Source: Paraburkholderia unamae
GTDB lineage: Bacteria > Pseudomonadota > Gammaproteobacteria > Burkholderiales > Burkholderiaceae
Reading direction: 5' to 3'
Assembly (NCBI RefSeq): GCF_003268775.1
Contig: NZ_QLSU01000007.1
Coordinates: 248,001 to 312,000, forward strand
Length of the DNA stretch: 64,000 bases
How positions within the stretch are numbered: position 1 is the stretch's first letter; the number at the start of each line of letters is the position of its first letter. The position numbers were made by a program, and so were the translations under genes. This document shows positions 48,533 through 57,314 of the stretch, piece after piece. The notes beneath the pieces were generated by a model that made no database searches, had not been told where the DNA came from, and saw only the letters and a program-made list of their open reading frames with translations.

Positions 48533-49642
48533 TCACACCGCAGCGGTGTCGCGCGCAGGGAGAACGGCGCGGCCGGGGCGGCTACAAGCAATTCGAAAGT
48601 TTAGCACGACGAGCAAAAGCAGCAGGATCGCCGCGCCACCGTTGTGCGCCACCGCCACAGGCAGCGGCCATTGCAACACGATGTTAGATAGTCCTGTCAG
48701 AAACTGGAGCGCGATCACGATGATGACCCAGTTTGCCGGACGCCGGAGCGAGGCATAGCGTCGCAACTTGAGGGCGAACCATACCAGATAAGCGATCACG
48801 ATGAACGCGAACGTGCGGTGTGTCCAGTGAATCGCGACGAGCGCGTCCTGCGTGATCACATCGCCGTTGGCGTCCATGCCGAGCGCGCGCCAGAGGTGAA
48901 AGCCGTGATGGAAATCCATCGGCGGAATCCATGCGCCGTTGCAGGTCGGAAAGTCGGTGCAGGCGAGCACCGCATAGTTCGTGCTGACCCAGCCGCCCAG
49001 CGCGATCTGCACGACGAGCAGCACGAGCGCCGCGAGCGCGGCCACGCGCCAGCGCGCGGCGTCGGGCTCGAACGCGGGCAGCGGCGTCATGCGTGCGCCG
49101 AGCCACGCGAGCGAACCGAGCAGCGTGAGGCCCAGCAGCAAGTGCGTGGTCACGATGACGGGTTGCAGTTTCATCGTGACCGTCCACGCGCCGAACACGC
49201 CCTGCACGACAATCAGGCCGAGCAGCGCGGTGGGCCACCACGGCGAAACGTGCAGCGGCAGGCGCTTGATGCGCGCGCGCCAGGCAATCGCCATCTGCGC
49301 AATGATCAGGACACCGATGGCCATGGCGAAATAGCGATGGATCATCTCGATCCATGCTTTCGTCATGCTCACGGGGCCGCTCGGCATGGCCAGATGCGCG
49401 GCGGCGATCTGCACGTGCGCGATGAACGGCGACGACGTGCCGTAGCAGCCCGGCCAGTCGGGGCAGCCGAGGCCCGAGTCGGTCAAGCGCGTGAAGCCGC
49501 CGAACATCACGAGGTCGAGCGTCATGAATGTCGTGAGCCACACGAGCTTACGGAACTTGTCGTCGTCGGCCTTCACCCAGACCCACGACAGCGGCAGCAA
49601 CGCGACGCACAGGCCGATCAGGCCCAGCTCCAGGATAAACAT
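48533..49642 (-). CDS. ctaA: Haem A synthase (COX15/CtaA)
   Basis: Oxidises the methyl group of haem O to give haem A for the caa3-type oxidase. The 369 residues have eight hydrophobic segments, with haem-ligand histidines in MIHRYFAMAIG, VTTHLLLGLTL, FHHGFHLWR and IHWTHRTFAF. Two extracytoplasmic cysteine pairs (GLGCPDWPGC; ACTDFPTCNG) are present. It sits between the second SCO-like gene and ctaB. Confidence 0.95.
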   Translation of the reverse strand: MFILELGLIGLCVALLPLSWVWVKADDDKFRKLVWLTTFMTLDLVMFGGFTRLTDSGLGCPDWPGCYGTSSPFIAHVQIAAAHLAMPSGPVSMTKAWIEMIHRYFAMAIGVLIIAQMAIAWRARIKRLPLHVSPWWPTALLGLIVVQGVFGAWTVTMKLQPVIVTTHLLLGLTLLGSLAWLGARMTPLPAFEPDAARWRVAALAALVLLVVQIALGGWVSTNYAVLACTDFPTCNGAWIPPMDFHHGFHLWRALGMDANGDVITQDALVAIHWTHRTFAFIVIAYLVWFALKLRRYASLRRPANWVIIVIALQFLTGLSNIVLQWPLPVAVAHNGGAAILLLLLVVLNFRIACSRPGRAVLPARDTAAV

Positions 49643-49680
49643 CTCGATTACTCTTTTCTGTCAGATTCGCGCTGCGCACC

Positions 49681-50322
49681 TTAACCGATGCGCGACCACT
49701 TGAGGAGCTTAGTCACGTCTTGTTTGATTTTCGACGGATCGGGGTTCGCGGGGTACCGCATCATCAGGTTGCCGTTCGGATCGACGAGGTAAATGTGGTC
49801 GGTGTCTTTCGTCGTATCGGTGGCGGGCAGCCACGCGGCAACCGCAGCGGGATCGACGCGCAGCATGCGTGTGTCGGCATACGCGCCCTTCACTTTCTCG
49901 GGCACGCTTGCGTCGTCGGTGCGCAGCCATACGGTGACGATGCGTTCGCGCTCAGGCCCCTGCGTCGCGCGCACCTGGCGCATGAAATAGAGCTTCTTCG
50001 CGCAGGCTTCGTCGCAGGCGCCGCCATTCACCGAGATCATCAGCCAGCGGCCCTTGAGCGAGCCCAGCGGCACTTCATGACCGTCGTCGCCCGTCACCAG
50101 CAGCGCGCCGGGAATGGGCCGCTGCGGTTCGATGAGCGCGCCATAGCTCGTCGTGCCGCCCTTCGGCTTGATCACGTAGTACGTGAAATAGGAGATCGCG
50201 ATGGGCGCGCCGCAGATCAGCACGATGAGGAGCAGCGTCCAGCGGCCACGCCGCCGCGCGGCCTGGGCTTGCGGGGCGGCCGGCTGCGCGACCTGGGCGG
50301 AACGGGGGGATTGCGTCGACAC
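49681..50322 (-). CDS. Membrane-anchored SCO-like thioredoxin-fold protein
   Basis: The 213-residue protein is usually left without a function. It has an N-terminal cytoplasmic tail, one membrane helix (about 27-50), and a periplasmic domain of thioredoxin-like layout. I see a CDEAC motif (C103, C107) and a later His176 in TDHIYLVDPNGNLMM. Together these match the CxxxC plus His copper ligands of SCO proteins. It sits between surf1 and ctaA. I infer a second copper-handling or thiol-reducing assembly factor for cytochrome oxidase; the family assignment is not certain. Confidence 0.82.
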   Translation of the reverse strand: MSTQSPRSAQVAQPAAPQAQAARRRGRWTLLLIVLICGAPIAISYFTYYVIKPKGGTTSYGALIEPQRPIPGALLVTGDDGHEVPLGSLKGRWLMISVNGGACDEACAKKLYFMRQVRATQGPERERIVTVWLRTDDASVPEKVKGAYADTRMLRVDPAAVAAWLPATDTTKDTDHIYLVDPNGNLMMRYPANPDPSKIKQDVTKLLKWSRIG

Positions 50323-50426
50323 TCTCGGGGAACCTCGCTTCTGTCGCTTTCAGTTGTCCATGTGCTGCATGCGCCGCGCCGATGTCCGCACGATGTCTGG
50401 ATGACATTGATTCGTCGGACAGATCA

Positions 50427-51194
50427 TCAGGCGTCCTTCGCGCTGCCGTTGCTGCCGGCCTGGCGTCTGGTCGCACCTTCGGTGCGCTCTTTTGCCGCAG
50501 CCTTGCGGGCCGCGTAAATCCCGAAACCGAGCGCCGCGAGCGCCATGCCCCACCACTGGAGCATATAGCCGTAGTTACGCTCGACATCGGTGTCCGGCAC
50601 CGGCCAGTCGCGCACGAGCCCGTCCTTGAAGCCCGGCACGAAGCCGGTTTGCTGGATCACGAACGGTTGCAGCGGCAATCCGGTTTCCGCTGCGTAGGAA
50701 GCGACGCCGAGATTCTGCCGTATCTTCTGATGCGGTGCAGAGCCGCCCGCACCGAGTTCGAATGCCTGCGTCGCGGTCGCACGCGCGATGCCCACGACTT
50801 CGACCGGCCCCGGCGGCGTTTCGTAGGGCGCGATCGCCGTGCGGTCCGCGATGTTGCGCGGCAGCCAGCCGCGATTCACGAGCACGTAACCGCCGCCTTC
50901 GAGTTTAAGCGGCATCACGACATAAAAGCCCGGCTGGTCGTTATAGGGACGATTGTCGAGATACACCACACGCTCGGGCAAGAACGTGCCCTTCGCGCTC
51001 ACGCGATGAAATTCGATGTCCTTCAACGCGAGCGGGGCCGCGCCCACCGCTTGCGGGGTCGACGTCGCGTACTGCGTGATCTGCGCCTGCAACGCTTCCT
51101 TTTGATGCGCGCGGTCGCGTTGCCAGAAGCCGAGCCGGATCGTCACGGCCATCGCGATCAGGATGAGCAGAGCGGGAACGAGCCGGATTTTCAT
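50427..51194 (-). CDS. SURF1-family cytochrome oxidase assembly protein
   Basis: Inner-membrane factor that helps insert haem A into subunit I. The 255 residues have two membrane helices near the ends (LVPALLILIAMAVTIRLGFWQ at the start; WGMALAALGFGIYAARK at the end) and the SURF1 signatures RVVYLDNRPYNDQPGFYV and VLVNRGWLPRNIADR. It is divergent from the small DUF2909 gene. It belongs to the assembly run surf1, SCO-like, ctaA, ctaB, sco1. Confidence 0.95.
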   Translation of the reverse strand: MKIRLVPALLILIAMAVTIRLGFWQRDRAHQKEALQAQITQYATSTPQAVGAAPLALKDIEFHRVSAKGTFLPERVVYLDNRPYNDQPGFYVVMPLKLEGGGYVLVNRGWLPRNIADRTAIAPYETPPGPVEVVGIARATATQAFELGAGGSAPHQKIRQNLGVASYAAETGLPLQPFVIQQTGFVPGFKDGLVRDWPVPDTDVERNYGYMLQWWGMALAALGFGIYAARKAAAKERTEGATRRQAGSNGSAKDA

Positions 51195-51299
51195 TGGGCA
51201 CGTCCGATGCGGAACATACCGGTGATCGAACCCCGCGCTGCGCGAGCCGGTGCCATAATGAGACAGGCGTTTTCAGGCATGCCAAATTCCGTGAACTTC

Positions 51300-51509
51300 A
51301 TGCACATACTGGTCCCCGTTGCGTTCGCGCTGATCATCGCGAGCATGATCTCCGCGCTCTATTTCATGATGCACGACCGGGGCCGCACCAAGCGAATGGT
51401 CTGGTCGCTCGCCACGCGCGTGGGCCTTTCCATCTCGCTCTTTCTCTTCATCCTGTTCGCGCACTGGATGGGCTGGATCCAGTCCACCGGGATTCCTTAC
51501 GGTCGCTGA
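51300..51509 (+). CDS. Twin-transmembrane protein (DUF2909 family)
   Basis: A 69-residue protein with two helices (HILVPVAFALIIASMISALYF split; VGLSISLFLFILFAHWMG) and a basic middle loop (HDRGRTKRMVW). It is the only plus-strand gene within the cytochrome oxidase cluster, between coxC and surf1. In other proteobacteria the same family sits beside surf1 and coxC genes, so a role in oxidase assembly or stability is inferred. The start could also be the GTG at 51291 or ATG at 51279. Confidence 0.85.
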   Translation: MHILVPVAFALIIASMISALYFMMHDRGRTKRMVWSLATRVGLSISLFLFILFAHWMGWIQSTGIPYGR

Positions 51510-51579
51510 ACGCCGCGCCGAAGCGAAGCCAAACCGAAGCCGGAACGAAGCCCAGGCGAACCCCGCACCGCGCAAAACA

Positions 51580-51615
51580 CAAGGCGCCGCGCCGACTACG
51601 TCGGGCGGCGCCTTG
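51580..51615. terminator. Hairpin between convergent DUF2909 gene and coxC
   Basis: An 11-bp stem CAAGGCGCCGC / GCGGCGCCTTG with an inner CCGAC/GTCGG stem. No long T-run, so termination is likely but not certain. Confidence 0.55.
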
Positions 51616-51663
51616 TTGCATTTTCCGCTCTTGCGCCGCTGCATGCGCGCGGCGCGGCGCGCG

Positions 51664-52521
51664 TCACAACCAGTACACGACGATGTAAAGACCGAGCCAC
51701 ACCACGTCGACGAAGTGCCAGTACCAGGCGGCGCCTTCGAAGGCGAAGTGATGTTCGGCGGTGAAGTGCCCGCGAATCATCCGGACCAGCACCACCGTGA
51801 GCATCGTGCCGCCCAGGAACACGTGGAAGCCGTGAAAGCCCGTGAGCAGGAAGAACGTCGAACCGTAGATACCCGAAGCGAGCGTGAGGTTCAGTTCGCC
51901 GTACGCGTGGATGTACTCGAACGCTTGCAGGAAGAGAAAGCACACGCCCAGCACGATCGTGGCCGCGAGCCAGGCGATGGCCTTCGAGCGATGATTGTCG
52001 CGCAGCGCATGGTGCGAGACCGTGAGCGTCGCGCCCGAGGAGAGCAGCAGCGCCGTGTTGATGGTCGGCACGGGCCACGGCGTCATGGAACGGAAGTGCG
52101 AAACCAGCGCCGCAGGACCGGTGTTCGGCCACACAGCGGAGAAGTCCGGCCAGATCAGCTTGTAGTCGAGGCTGCCGAGTTGATGCAGGGCGATCGCGCG
52201 CGCGTAGAACAGCGCGCCGAAAAACGCTCCGAAGAACATCACCTCGGAGAAGATGAACCAGCTCATGCTCCAGCGGTACGACACGTCGACACGCTTGCCG
52301 TACATGCCGCCCTCGGACTCGGCGATGGCGTCGCCGAACCAGTGCCAGAGCGTAAAGAGCAGCCACAGCAGACCGATGGCGACGCCGATCGGCGCCCACG
52401 AATCGCCGTTGATCCACGACGCCAGCGAGGCGAGCATGACCAGAAGGCCAATGGCCGCGCTGATCGGATGCCGCGATGGGTGCGGTACGAAGTAGTACGG
52501 GCTATCGTTTTGGCCGCTCAT
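51664..52521 (-). CDS. coxC: Cytochrome c oxidase subunit III
   Basis: Structural subunit of the haem-copper oxidase. The 285 residues form seven helices. MSWFIFSEVMFFGAFFGALFY, FLLTGFHGFHVFLGG and the C-terminal AAWYWHFVDVVWLGLY are typical. The ATG at 52521 begins MSGQNDSPYYFVPHPS. It lies downstream of cox11 and a DUF2970 gene on minus; the next gene on the other side reads convergently. Confidence 0.97.
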   Translation of the reverse strand: MSGQNDSPYYFVPHPSRHPISAAIGLLVMLASLASWINGDSWAPIGVAIGLLWLLFTLWHWFGDAIAESEGGMYGKRVDVSYRWSMSWFIFSEVMFFGAFFGALFYARAIALHQLGSLDYKLIWPDFSAVWPNTGPAALVSHFRSMTPWPVPTINTALLLSSGATLTVSHHALRDNHRSKAIAWLAATIVLGVCFLFLQAFEYIHAYGELNLTLASGIYGSTFFLLTGFHGFHVFLGGTMLTVVLVRMIRGHFTAEHHFAFEGAAWYWHFVDVVWLGLYIVVYWL

Positions 52522-52624
52522 GCCTGTTTCTCCAATTTCCAGTTGCACCGGACACCGCCGGCTGCTTTTGCTCGAGTTCGTCCTCGTTATTCACTGCTTC
52601 GCACACGCCGCGGCGCGCGCGCCC

Positions 52625-52849
52625 TCATCCCACCACCGCGTGCACGATCAACAGCAGCACGACGATGAACAGCACCGCGCCGACGATGCCCGCGATGATC
52701 AACTGCACCGGGTGCAGTTGCGCGGCGTCGGATTCGAGGTCGGCGCGCTTGCGCACACCAAGGAACGACCACGCCACGGCCTTCACCACCTGAAGGAAAC
52801 CGCCCTTCTTCTGCTTTGCCGGTCCCGCGCCGCCGCCTTCGTGACTCAT
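52625..52849 (-). CDS. DUF2970-family small membrane protein
   Basis: A 74-residue protein with a basic, Gly/Lys-rich N-terminus, VVKAVAWSFLGVRKRADLE, and one C-terminal helix (LIIAGIVGAVLFIVVLLLIV). The family is found next to cytochrome oxidase genes; its function is unknown. It sits between cox11 and coxC, 52 and 103 bases from its neighbours. Confidence 0.87.
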   Translation of the reverse strand: MSHEGGGAGPAKQKKGGFLQVVKAVAWSFLGVRKRADLESDAAQLHPVQLIIAGIVGAVLFIVVLLLIVHAVVG

Positions 52850-52901
52850 GCCCCGTCGCCTCCGTGTCCCTTCGCTGCTTCCCGCACTTGCCGCACGAAC
52901 A

Positions 52902-53480
52902 TCACGCCCCGGCCGACTGCTTCGGCGGCGGCGGCACGCCCGGCTTGTTGAGCTCGAAGAACGTGTACGACAGCGTGATCGTCTTCACGTCCTTCGGCAG
53001 CTTCGGGTCGATCACGAACACCACCGGCATGCGCTTCGTCTCGTTCGCCTTCAAGGTCTGCTGCGTGAAGCAGAAGCACTCGATCTTGCGGAAATACTCC
53101 GTTGCCTGCTTCGGCGCGTAGCTCGGAATGGCCTGCGCGTCGATCGTGCGTCCTTCGTTATTCGAAATGTCGTACATCACCGTCATGACTTCGCCTGGAT
53201 GCACGTCGATGCTCGACTGCTCCGGCTTGAAGCCCAGCAGTCCGCGCGCGTTCGCGTCGAGCTCAACCGAGATCGTGCGCGTCATGTCCACCTGCGTGTT
53301 GCGCGCCTCGCGCTCGGTGGCGTCGCGCTGCACCAGGTTGTTGATGCCGGTGACCTGGCAGATCGCGCGATACATCGGGATCAGCGCGAAGCCGAAGCCG
53401 AACATCAATACCGCCACGACGACGAGCTTGATGAGCATCGACCGGTTGAACGCGCGATCGCTACGGGCATGCGTGGACAT
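52902..53480 (-). CDS. ctaG: Cytochrome c oxidase assembly protein Cox11/CtaG
   Basis: Copper chaperone that loads CuB in subunit I. The 192 residues have one N-terminal membrane helix (about 15-35) and a periplasmic immunoglobulin-like domain with the copper motif KIECFCFTQQTL. An upstream cysteine occurs in the MYRAICQVTG stretch. The start at 53480 gives MSTHARSDRAFNRS. It lies between the tiny assembly gene and the DUF2970 gene. Confidence 0.96.
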   Translation of the reverse strand: MSTHARSDRAFNRSMLIKLVVVAVLMFGFGFALIPMYRAICQVTGINNLVQRDATEREARNTQVDMTRTISVELDANARGLLGFKPEQSSIDVHPGEVMTVMYDISNNEGRTIDAQAIPSYAPKQATEYFRKIECFCFTQQTLKANETKRMPVVFVIDPKLPKDVKTITLSYTFFELNKPGVPPPPKQSAGA

Positions 53481-53519
53481 CGGACTTCCTCGAACGGTCT
53501 TCCGGCAAACGCCTGCGCG

Positions 53520-53660
53520 TCAGTGGCCGGCGAAATACACCTGCTTGATGACGCCGGCCAGAAAAAACGCGGCGACCACGGCGAGCAGAATGAGGCCGAT
53601 TCGCCGGTTGCCCGCGCGAATTTCCGCAGGCGTGCGTCGTTGTTGTGGATCGCGGGTCAT
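53520..53660 (-). CDS. Cytochrome oxidase small assembly protein
   Basis: A 46-residue protein starting MTRDPQQRRTPAEIRAGNRR with one helix (IGLILLAVVAAFFLAGVIKQ) near the C-terminus. Such a gene recurs between ctaD and cox11 in beta-proteobacteria and is named for that context. An open frame continues further upstream, but its sequence is ctaD-antisense-like or Arg-rich, so this ATG is preferred. Its exact function is unknown. Confidence 0.78.
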   Translation of the reverse strand: MTRDPQQRRTPAEIRAGNRRIGLILLAVVAAFFLAGVIKQVYFAGH

Positions 53661-53830
53661 GCTTGCAGCGCGGCTGGCCGCGGCCTCTCCTTCGATCGTG
53701 ATGCGCATCGTGAAATGTTCCTCGTGCGTGCGTCGATGAAAACCGCGGGGTTCGTTTGCATCCGGCGCGCTGCGCTGCGTGTGCGTTGCATGGACACTGC
53801 GCGCGCGGCCGGACGCTTCGGGCCAACGGC

Positions 53831-55444
53831 TTATTCGACCGTCGGCGGATTTTCGAACGTATGGAACGGCGCCGGGCTCGGCACGGTCCACTCGAGGCCC
53901 GTTGCACCGTCCCACGGCTTGTCGCCGGCTTTTTCGAGTTCGCCGCCGCCGCGATACGCGGGCAGCGCCACCGCGAACAGGAAGTACACCTGCGAGAGGC
54001 CGAAGCCGAAGGCGCCGATCGTGATGACCTGGTTCCAGTCGGTGAACTGGGCCGGATAGTCGGCATAGCGGCGCGGCATCCCGGCGAGGCCGACGAAGTG
54101 CATCGGCAGGAACGCGAGGTTGAAGAAGATGAGCGAGCACCAGAAGTGGATCTTGCCGCGCGTCTCGTTGTACATCCAGCCGGTCCATTTTGGAGACCAG
54201 TAGTACCACCCTGAGAACAACGCGAATAATGATCCCGCCACCAGCACGTAGTGGAAGTGCGCCACCACGAAGTAAGTGCCGTGGTACTGGATGTCGAGCG
54301 GCGCCATGGCGAGCATGAGGCCCGAGAGACCGCCGAACGTGAACACGATCAGGAAGCCCACGGCCCACAGCATCGGCGTCTCAAACGTGAGCGAGCCGCG
54401 CCACATCGTGGCGACCCAGTTGAACACCTTCACGCCCGTGGGCACCGCGATCAGCATGGTCGCGTACATGAAGAACAACTGGCCCGTGACCGGCATGCCC
54501 GTGGCGAACATGTGGTGCGCCCAGACCATGAACGAGAGAATCGCGATCGACGCCGTGGCGTACACCATCGAGCTATAGCCGAACAGCGGCTTGCGCGAGA
54601 ACGCCGGAATCACCTGCGACACGATCCCGAACGCCGGCAAGATCATGATGTAGACCTCGGGGTGCCCGAAGAACCAGAAGATGTGCTGGTACATGACCGG
54701 GTCGCCGCCGCCGGCCGGGTTGAAGAAGCTCGTGCCGAAGTGGCGGTCGAACAGCAGCATCGTGATCGCGCCCGCGAGCACCGGCATCACGGCGATCAGC
54801 AGGTAGGCGGTGATGAGCCAGGTCCACGCGAACATCGGCATCTTCATGAGCGTCATGCCCGGCGCGCGCATGTTCAGGATCGTCACGACGATGTTGATGC
54901 CGCCCATGATCGACGAGGCGCCCATGATGTGCACCGCGAAGATCGCGAAGTCCATGCCGGGGCCCATCTGCGTGGAGAGCGGCGCGTAGAGCGTCCAGCC
55001 CGCGGCGGTGGCGCCGCCCGGCGCGAAGAACGAGCCCACCAGCAGGCACGCGGCGGCGGGCAGCAGCCAGAAGCTGAAGTTGTTCATGCGCGCGAAGGCC
55101 ATGTCCGAGGCGCCGATCTGCAAGGGCACCATCCAGTTCGCGAAGCCCACGAACGCCGGCATGATCGCGCCGAACACCATGATGAGACCGTGCATCGTGG
55201 TGAGCTGGTTGAAGAACTCGGGGCGCATGATCTGCATGCCCGGTTCGAACAGCTCCGCACGAATGGCGAGCGCCATGACGCCACCCGAAAGGAACATCAC
55301 GAACGAGAAGATGAGATACAGCGTCCCGATGTCCTTGTGGTTCGTCGCCAGCAGCCAGCGGCGCCAGCCGTGAGGCGTGGCGTGCCCGTGGTCGCCGTGC
55401 ACGTGGCCGTGCCCTCCAGCTACATCGTGTCCGATGCTAGACAT
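53831..55444 (-). CDS. ctaD: Cytochrome c oxidase subunit I
   Basis: Catalytic haem a, haem a3-CuB subunit. The 537 residues have twelve helices. The haem a His is in LTTMHGLIMVF. The CuB and Tyr-His motif is in FWFFGHPEVYIMILPAFG, with two further His ligands in VWAHHMFATG. FVVAHFHYVLVAG carries the haem a3 and a ligands. A His/Gly-rich N-terminus (GHDVAGGHGHVHGDHGHA) precedes the first helix. It lies between coxB and the small assembly gene. Confidence 0.98.
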   Translation of the reverse strand: MSSIGHDVAGGHGHVHGDHGHATPHGWRRWLLATNHKDIGTLYLIFSFVMFLSGGVMALAIRAELFEPGMQIMRPEFFNQLTTMHGLIMVFGAIMPAFVGFANWMVPLQIGASDMAFARMNNFSFWLLPAAACLLVGSFFAPGGATAAGWTLYAPLSTQMGPGMDFAIFAVHIMGASSIMGGINIVVTILNMRAPGMTLMKMPMFAWTWLITAYLLIAVMPVLAGAITMLLFDRHFGTSFFNPAGGGDPVMYQHIFWFFGHPEVYIMILPAFGIVSQVIPAFSRKPLFGYSSMVYATASIAILSFMVWAHHMFATGMPVTGQLFFMYATMLIAVPTGVKVFNWVATMWRGSLTFETPMLWAVGFLIVFTFGGLSGLMLAMAPLDIQYHGTYFVVAHFHYVLVAGSLFALFSGWYYWSPKWTGWMYNETRGKIHFWCSLIFFNLAFLPMHFVGLAGMPRRYADYPAQFTDWNQVITIGAFGFGLSQVYFLFAVALPAYRGGGELEKAGDKPWDGATGLEWTVPSPAPFHTFENPPTVE

Positions 55445-55564
55445 GACTATTCTCCTGAAGCGAATTGCTTTGCGTCTCTTGCTGCAGCGTTTGCTTGCTT
55501 GTTATGTGCTCGCGCAGCGCTTGTCCTGCGTCTGTGCTGCTTGCGGGGCGGCCCGCTTGCTCGT

Positions 55565-57202
55565 TCAGGCCGCCGCGCTGATCTCAACGCGGCGCGCTTC
55601 CTTCGCGTTCGCGCCGCCAGTAATCGTTTCCGGCTTCTTCAGAATGATGTGGTCTTCGGCAATGCCCGCCGCCTTCAGCGCGTCGCGCACGGCTTGCGCG
55701 CGGCGCTTGGCGAGATCGGCGTTCACGTCGGCCTTGCCGCTCGCGTCGGTGAAACCCGAGAGCGTGAACTTCGCGTCGGGGTGCGCCTTCGCGTAATCGG
55801 CGGCGGCCTGGATGGCGTCCTTCGCGTCGGCGGGCAGCGTGCTCTTGCCCACTTCGAAGTAGACGCTTGCCGGCAACGCAGCGGCGCTCGGCGCGGCTGC
55901 GCCCGATGCCTGGTCGGCGCCACTGGCCGCCGCTGCGCCGCTCGCTTCGGTGGCACCGCTCGCCGCGGCTGCCTGTTCCGCGCCGCTCGCCGCACCACCC
56001 GCCGCAGCGCCGCCGGCCGCTGCGGTGTGGTCGCCGCCTTCGGGCATCTTGCCGTTGCGCGCGTCGGCCACCTGGCGCGGTTGCAGAATGTCGCCGGTGT
56101 GGTTCCCCCACGAGTTGCGCTCGAACGTGATGACAGAAGCGATCTCGACGTCGTTGAGCGTGGGCGCCCACGAAGGCATGGCGTTCTTGCCCTTCAGGAC
56201 GATGCTCACGTGCTCGGCGATCGGGCCGTTGGCGACCTTGCTGCCGTCGAGCGCCGGGAACGCGCCCGCGCCCTTGCCGGTGGGCTGGTGGCACACCGCG
56301 CAGTTCGACGCGTAGACCTTCTCGCCGCGCTCCTTGAGTTCGGCCAGCGTGTAGGTCTTGTTCGGGTCGTCGTTGGCCGCGGCCATCTTGGCCTTTTGCG
56401 TCTGGACCCACTTTGCGTAGTCTTCGTCGGAGAGCACTTCGACCACGACCGGCATGAACGCGTGCTCCTTGCCGCACAGCTCGGTGCAGAAGCCGCGATA
56501 GGTGCCGACCTTGTCGGCCTTGAACCACGTGTCGCGCACGAAGCCCGGAATCGCGTCCTGCTTCACGCCGAACGCGGGCACGTACCACGAGTGCACGACG
56601 TCGTTGGCCGTGGTGATGATGCGGATCTTCTTGTTGACCGGCACGACGAGCGGGTTGTCGACTTCCTGCAAGTAGGTGTCGGTAATCGGCACGCGGTTGT
56701 TCACCTCGGAGCGCGGCGTGCTGAGCGTGGAGAAGAAACCGATGCCTTCACCGGGCCCCTTCACATAGTCGTAGCCCCATTTCCACTGGTAGCCCGTCAC
56801 CTTCACGGTGAGGTCGGCGTTGGACGTGTCCTTCATCGCGACGACGGCCTTGGTCGCGGGCAGCGCCATCAGCACGACGATGATGAACGGCACCACCGTC
56901 CAGATGATTTCGACGGTCGTGCTCTCGTGAAAGTGGGCGGCCTTGTGGCCCTTCGATTTACGGTGCGCGTAGATCGAATAGAACATGACGCCGAACACAC
57001 CGATGAAGATCACGGTGCACAAGAGCAGCATCATCATGTGGAGGCTGTAGAGCTCTTCGGCGATGCGCGTGACGGGCGGCTGGAAATTGATCTCGTTCAC
57101 CGCAGGACCGCCGGGGCTGTCTCCGACTGCGAGTGCCGCGCCGGCGACGAGGAATCCGCTGCACGCCAGCACCCCTTGCAGGGCTCGCTTGATTGTTTTC
57201 AT
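55565..57202 (-). CDS. coxB: Cytochrome c oxidase subunit II fused to cytochrome c and an OmpA-like domain
   Basis: CuA subunit that accepts electrons for the oxidase. The 545 residues have a signal peptide, two membrane helices (about 52-75 and 95-120), and a CuA domain with ligands H204, C239, C243, H247 and M250. A cytochrome c domain follows (haem motif CAVCH at 301-305). After a long Ala/Gly/Ser linker (about 391-445) comes an OmpA-type peptidoglycan-binding domain (about 446-545), with VYFEVGKSTLPADAKDAI, GFTDASGK and NADLAKRRAQAV. I chose the ATG at 57202 (AAGGA site) over one eight codons upstream. The OmpA part is far beyond usual CoxB length. Confidence 0.94.
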   Translation of the reverse strand: MKTIKRALQGVLACSGFLVAGAALAVGDSPGGPAVNEINFQPPVTRIAEELYSLHMMMLLLCTVIFIGVFGVMFYSIYAHRKSKGHKAAHFHESTTVEIIWTVVPFIIVVLMALPATKAVVAMKDTSNADLTVKVTGYQWKWGYDYVKGPGEGIGFFSTLSTPRSEVNNRVPITDTYLQEVDNPLVVPVNKKIRIITTANDVVHSWYVPAFGVKQDAIPGFVRDTWFKADKVGTYRGFCTELCGKEHAFMPVVVEVLSDEDYAKWVQTQKAKMAAANDDPNKTYTLAELKERGEKVYASNCAVCHQPTGKGAGAFPALDGSKVANGPIAEHVSIVLKGKNAMPSWAPTLNDVEIASVITFERNSWGNHTGDILQPRQVADARNGKMPEGGDHTAAAGGAAAGGAASGAEQAAAASGATEASGAAAASGADQASGAAAPSAAALPASVYFEVGKSTLPADAKDAIQAAADYAKAHPDAKFTLSGFTDASGKADVNADLAKRRAQAVRDALKAAGIAEDHIILKKPETITGGANAKEARRVEISAAA

Positions 57203-57314
57203 AGCTTCCTTACCCATAATTTCCATTCAAACCCTCGGCCCCGCAGGAAGGTTTTGCAACCAGGGCGCCCCCTGGGACGCTCACGCCACGCCGGCCGGAC
57301 TCACGCGCCGCGCA

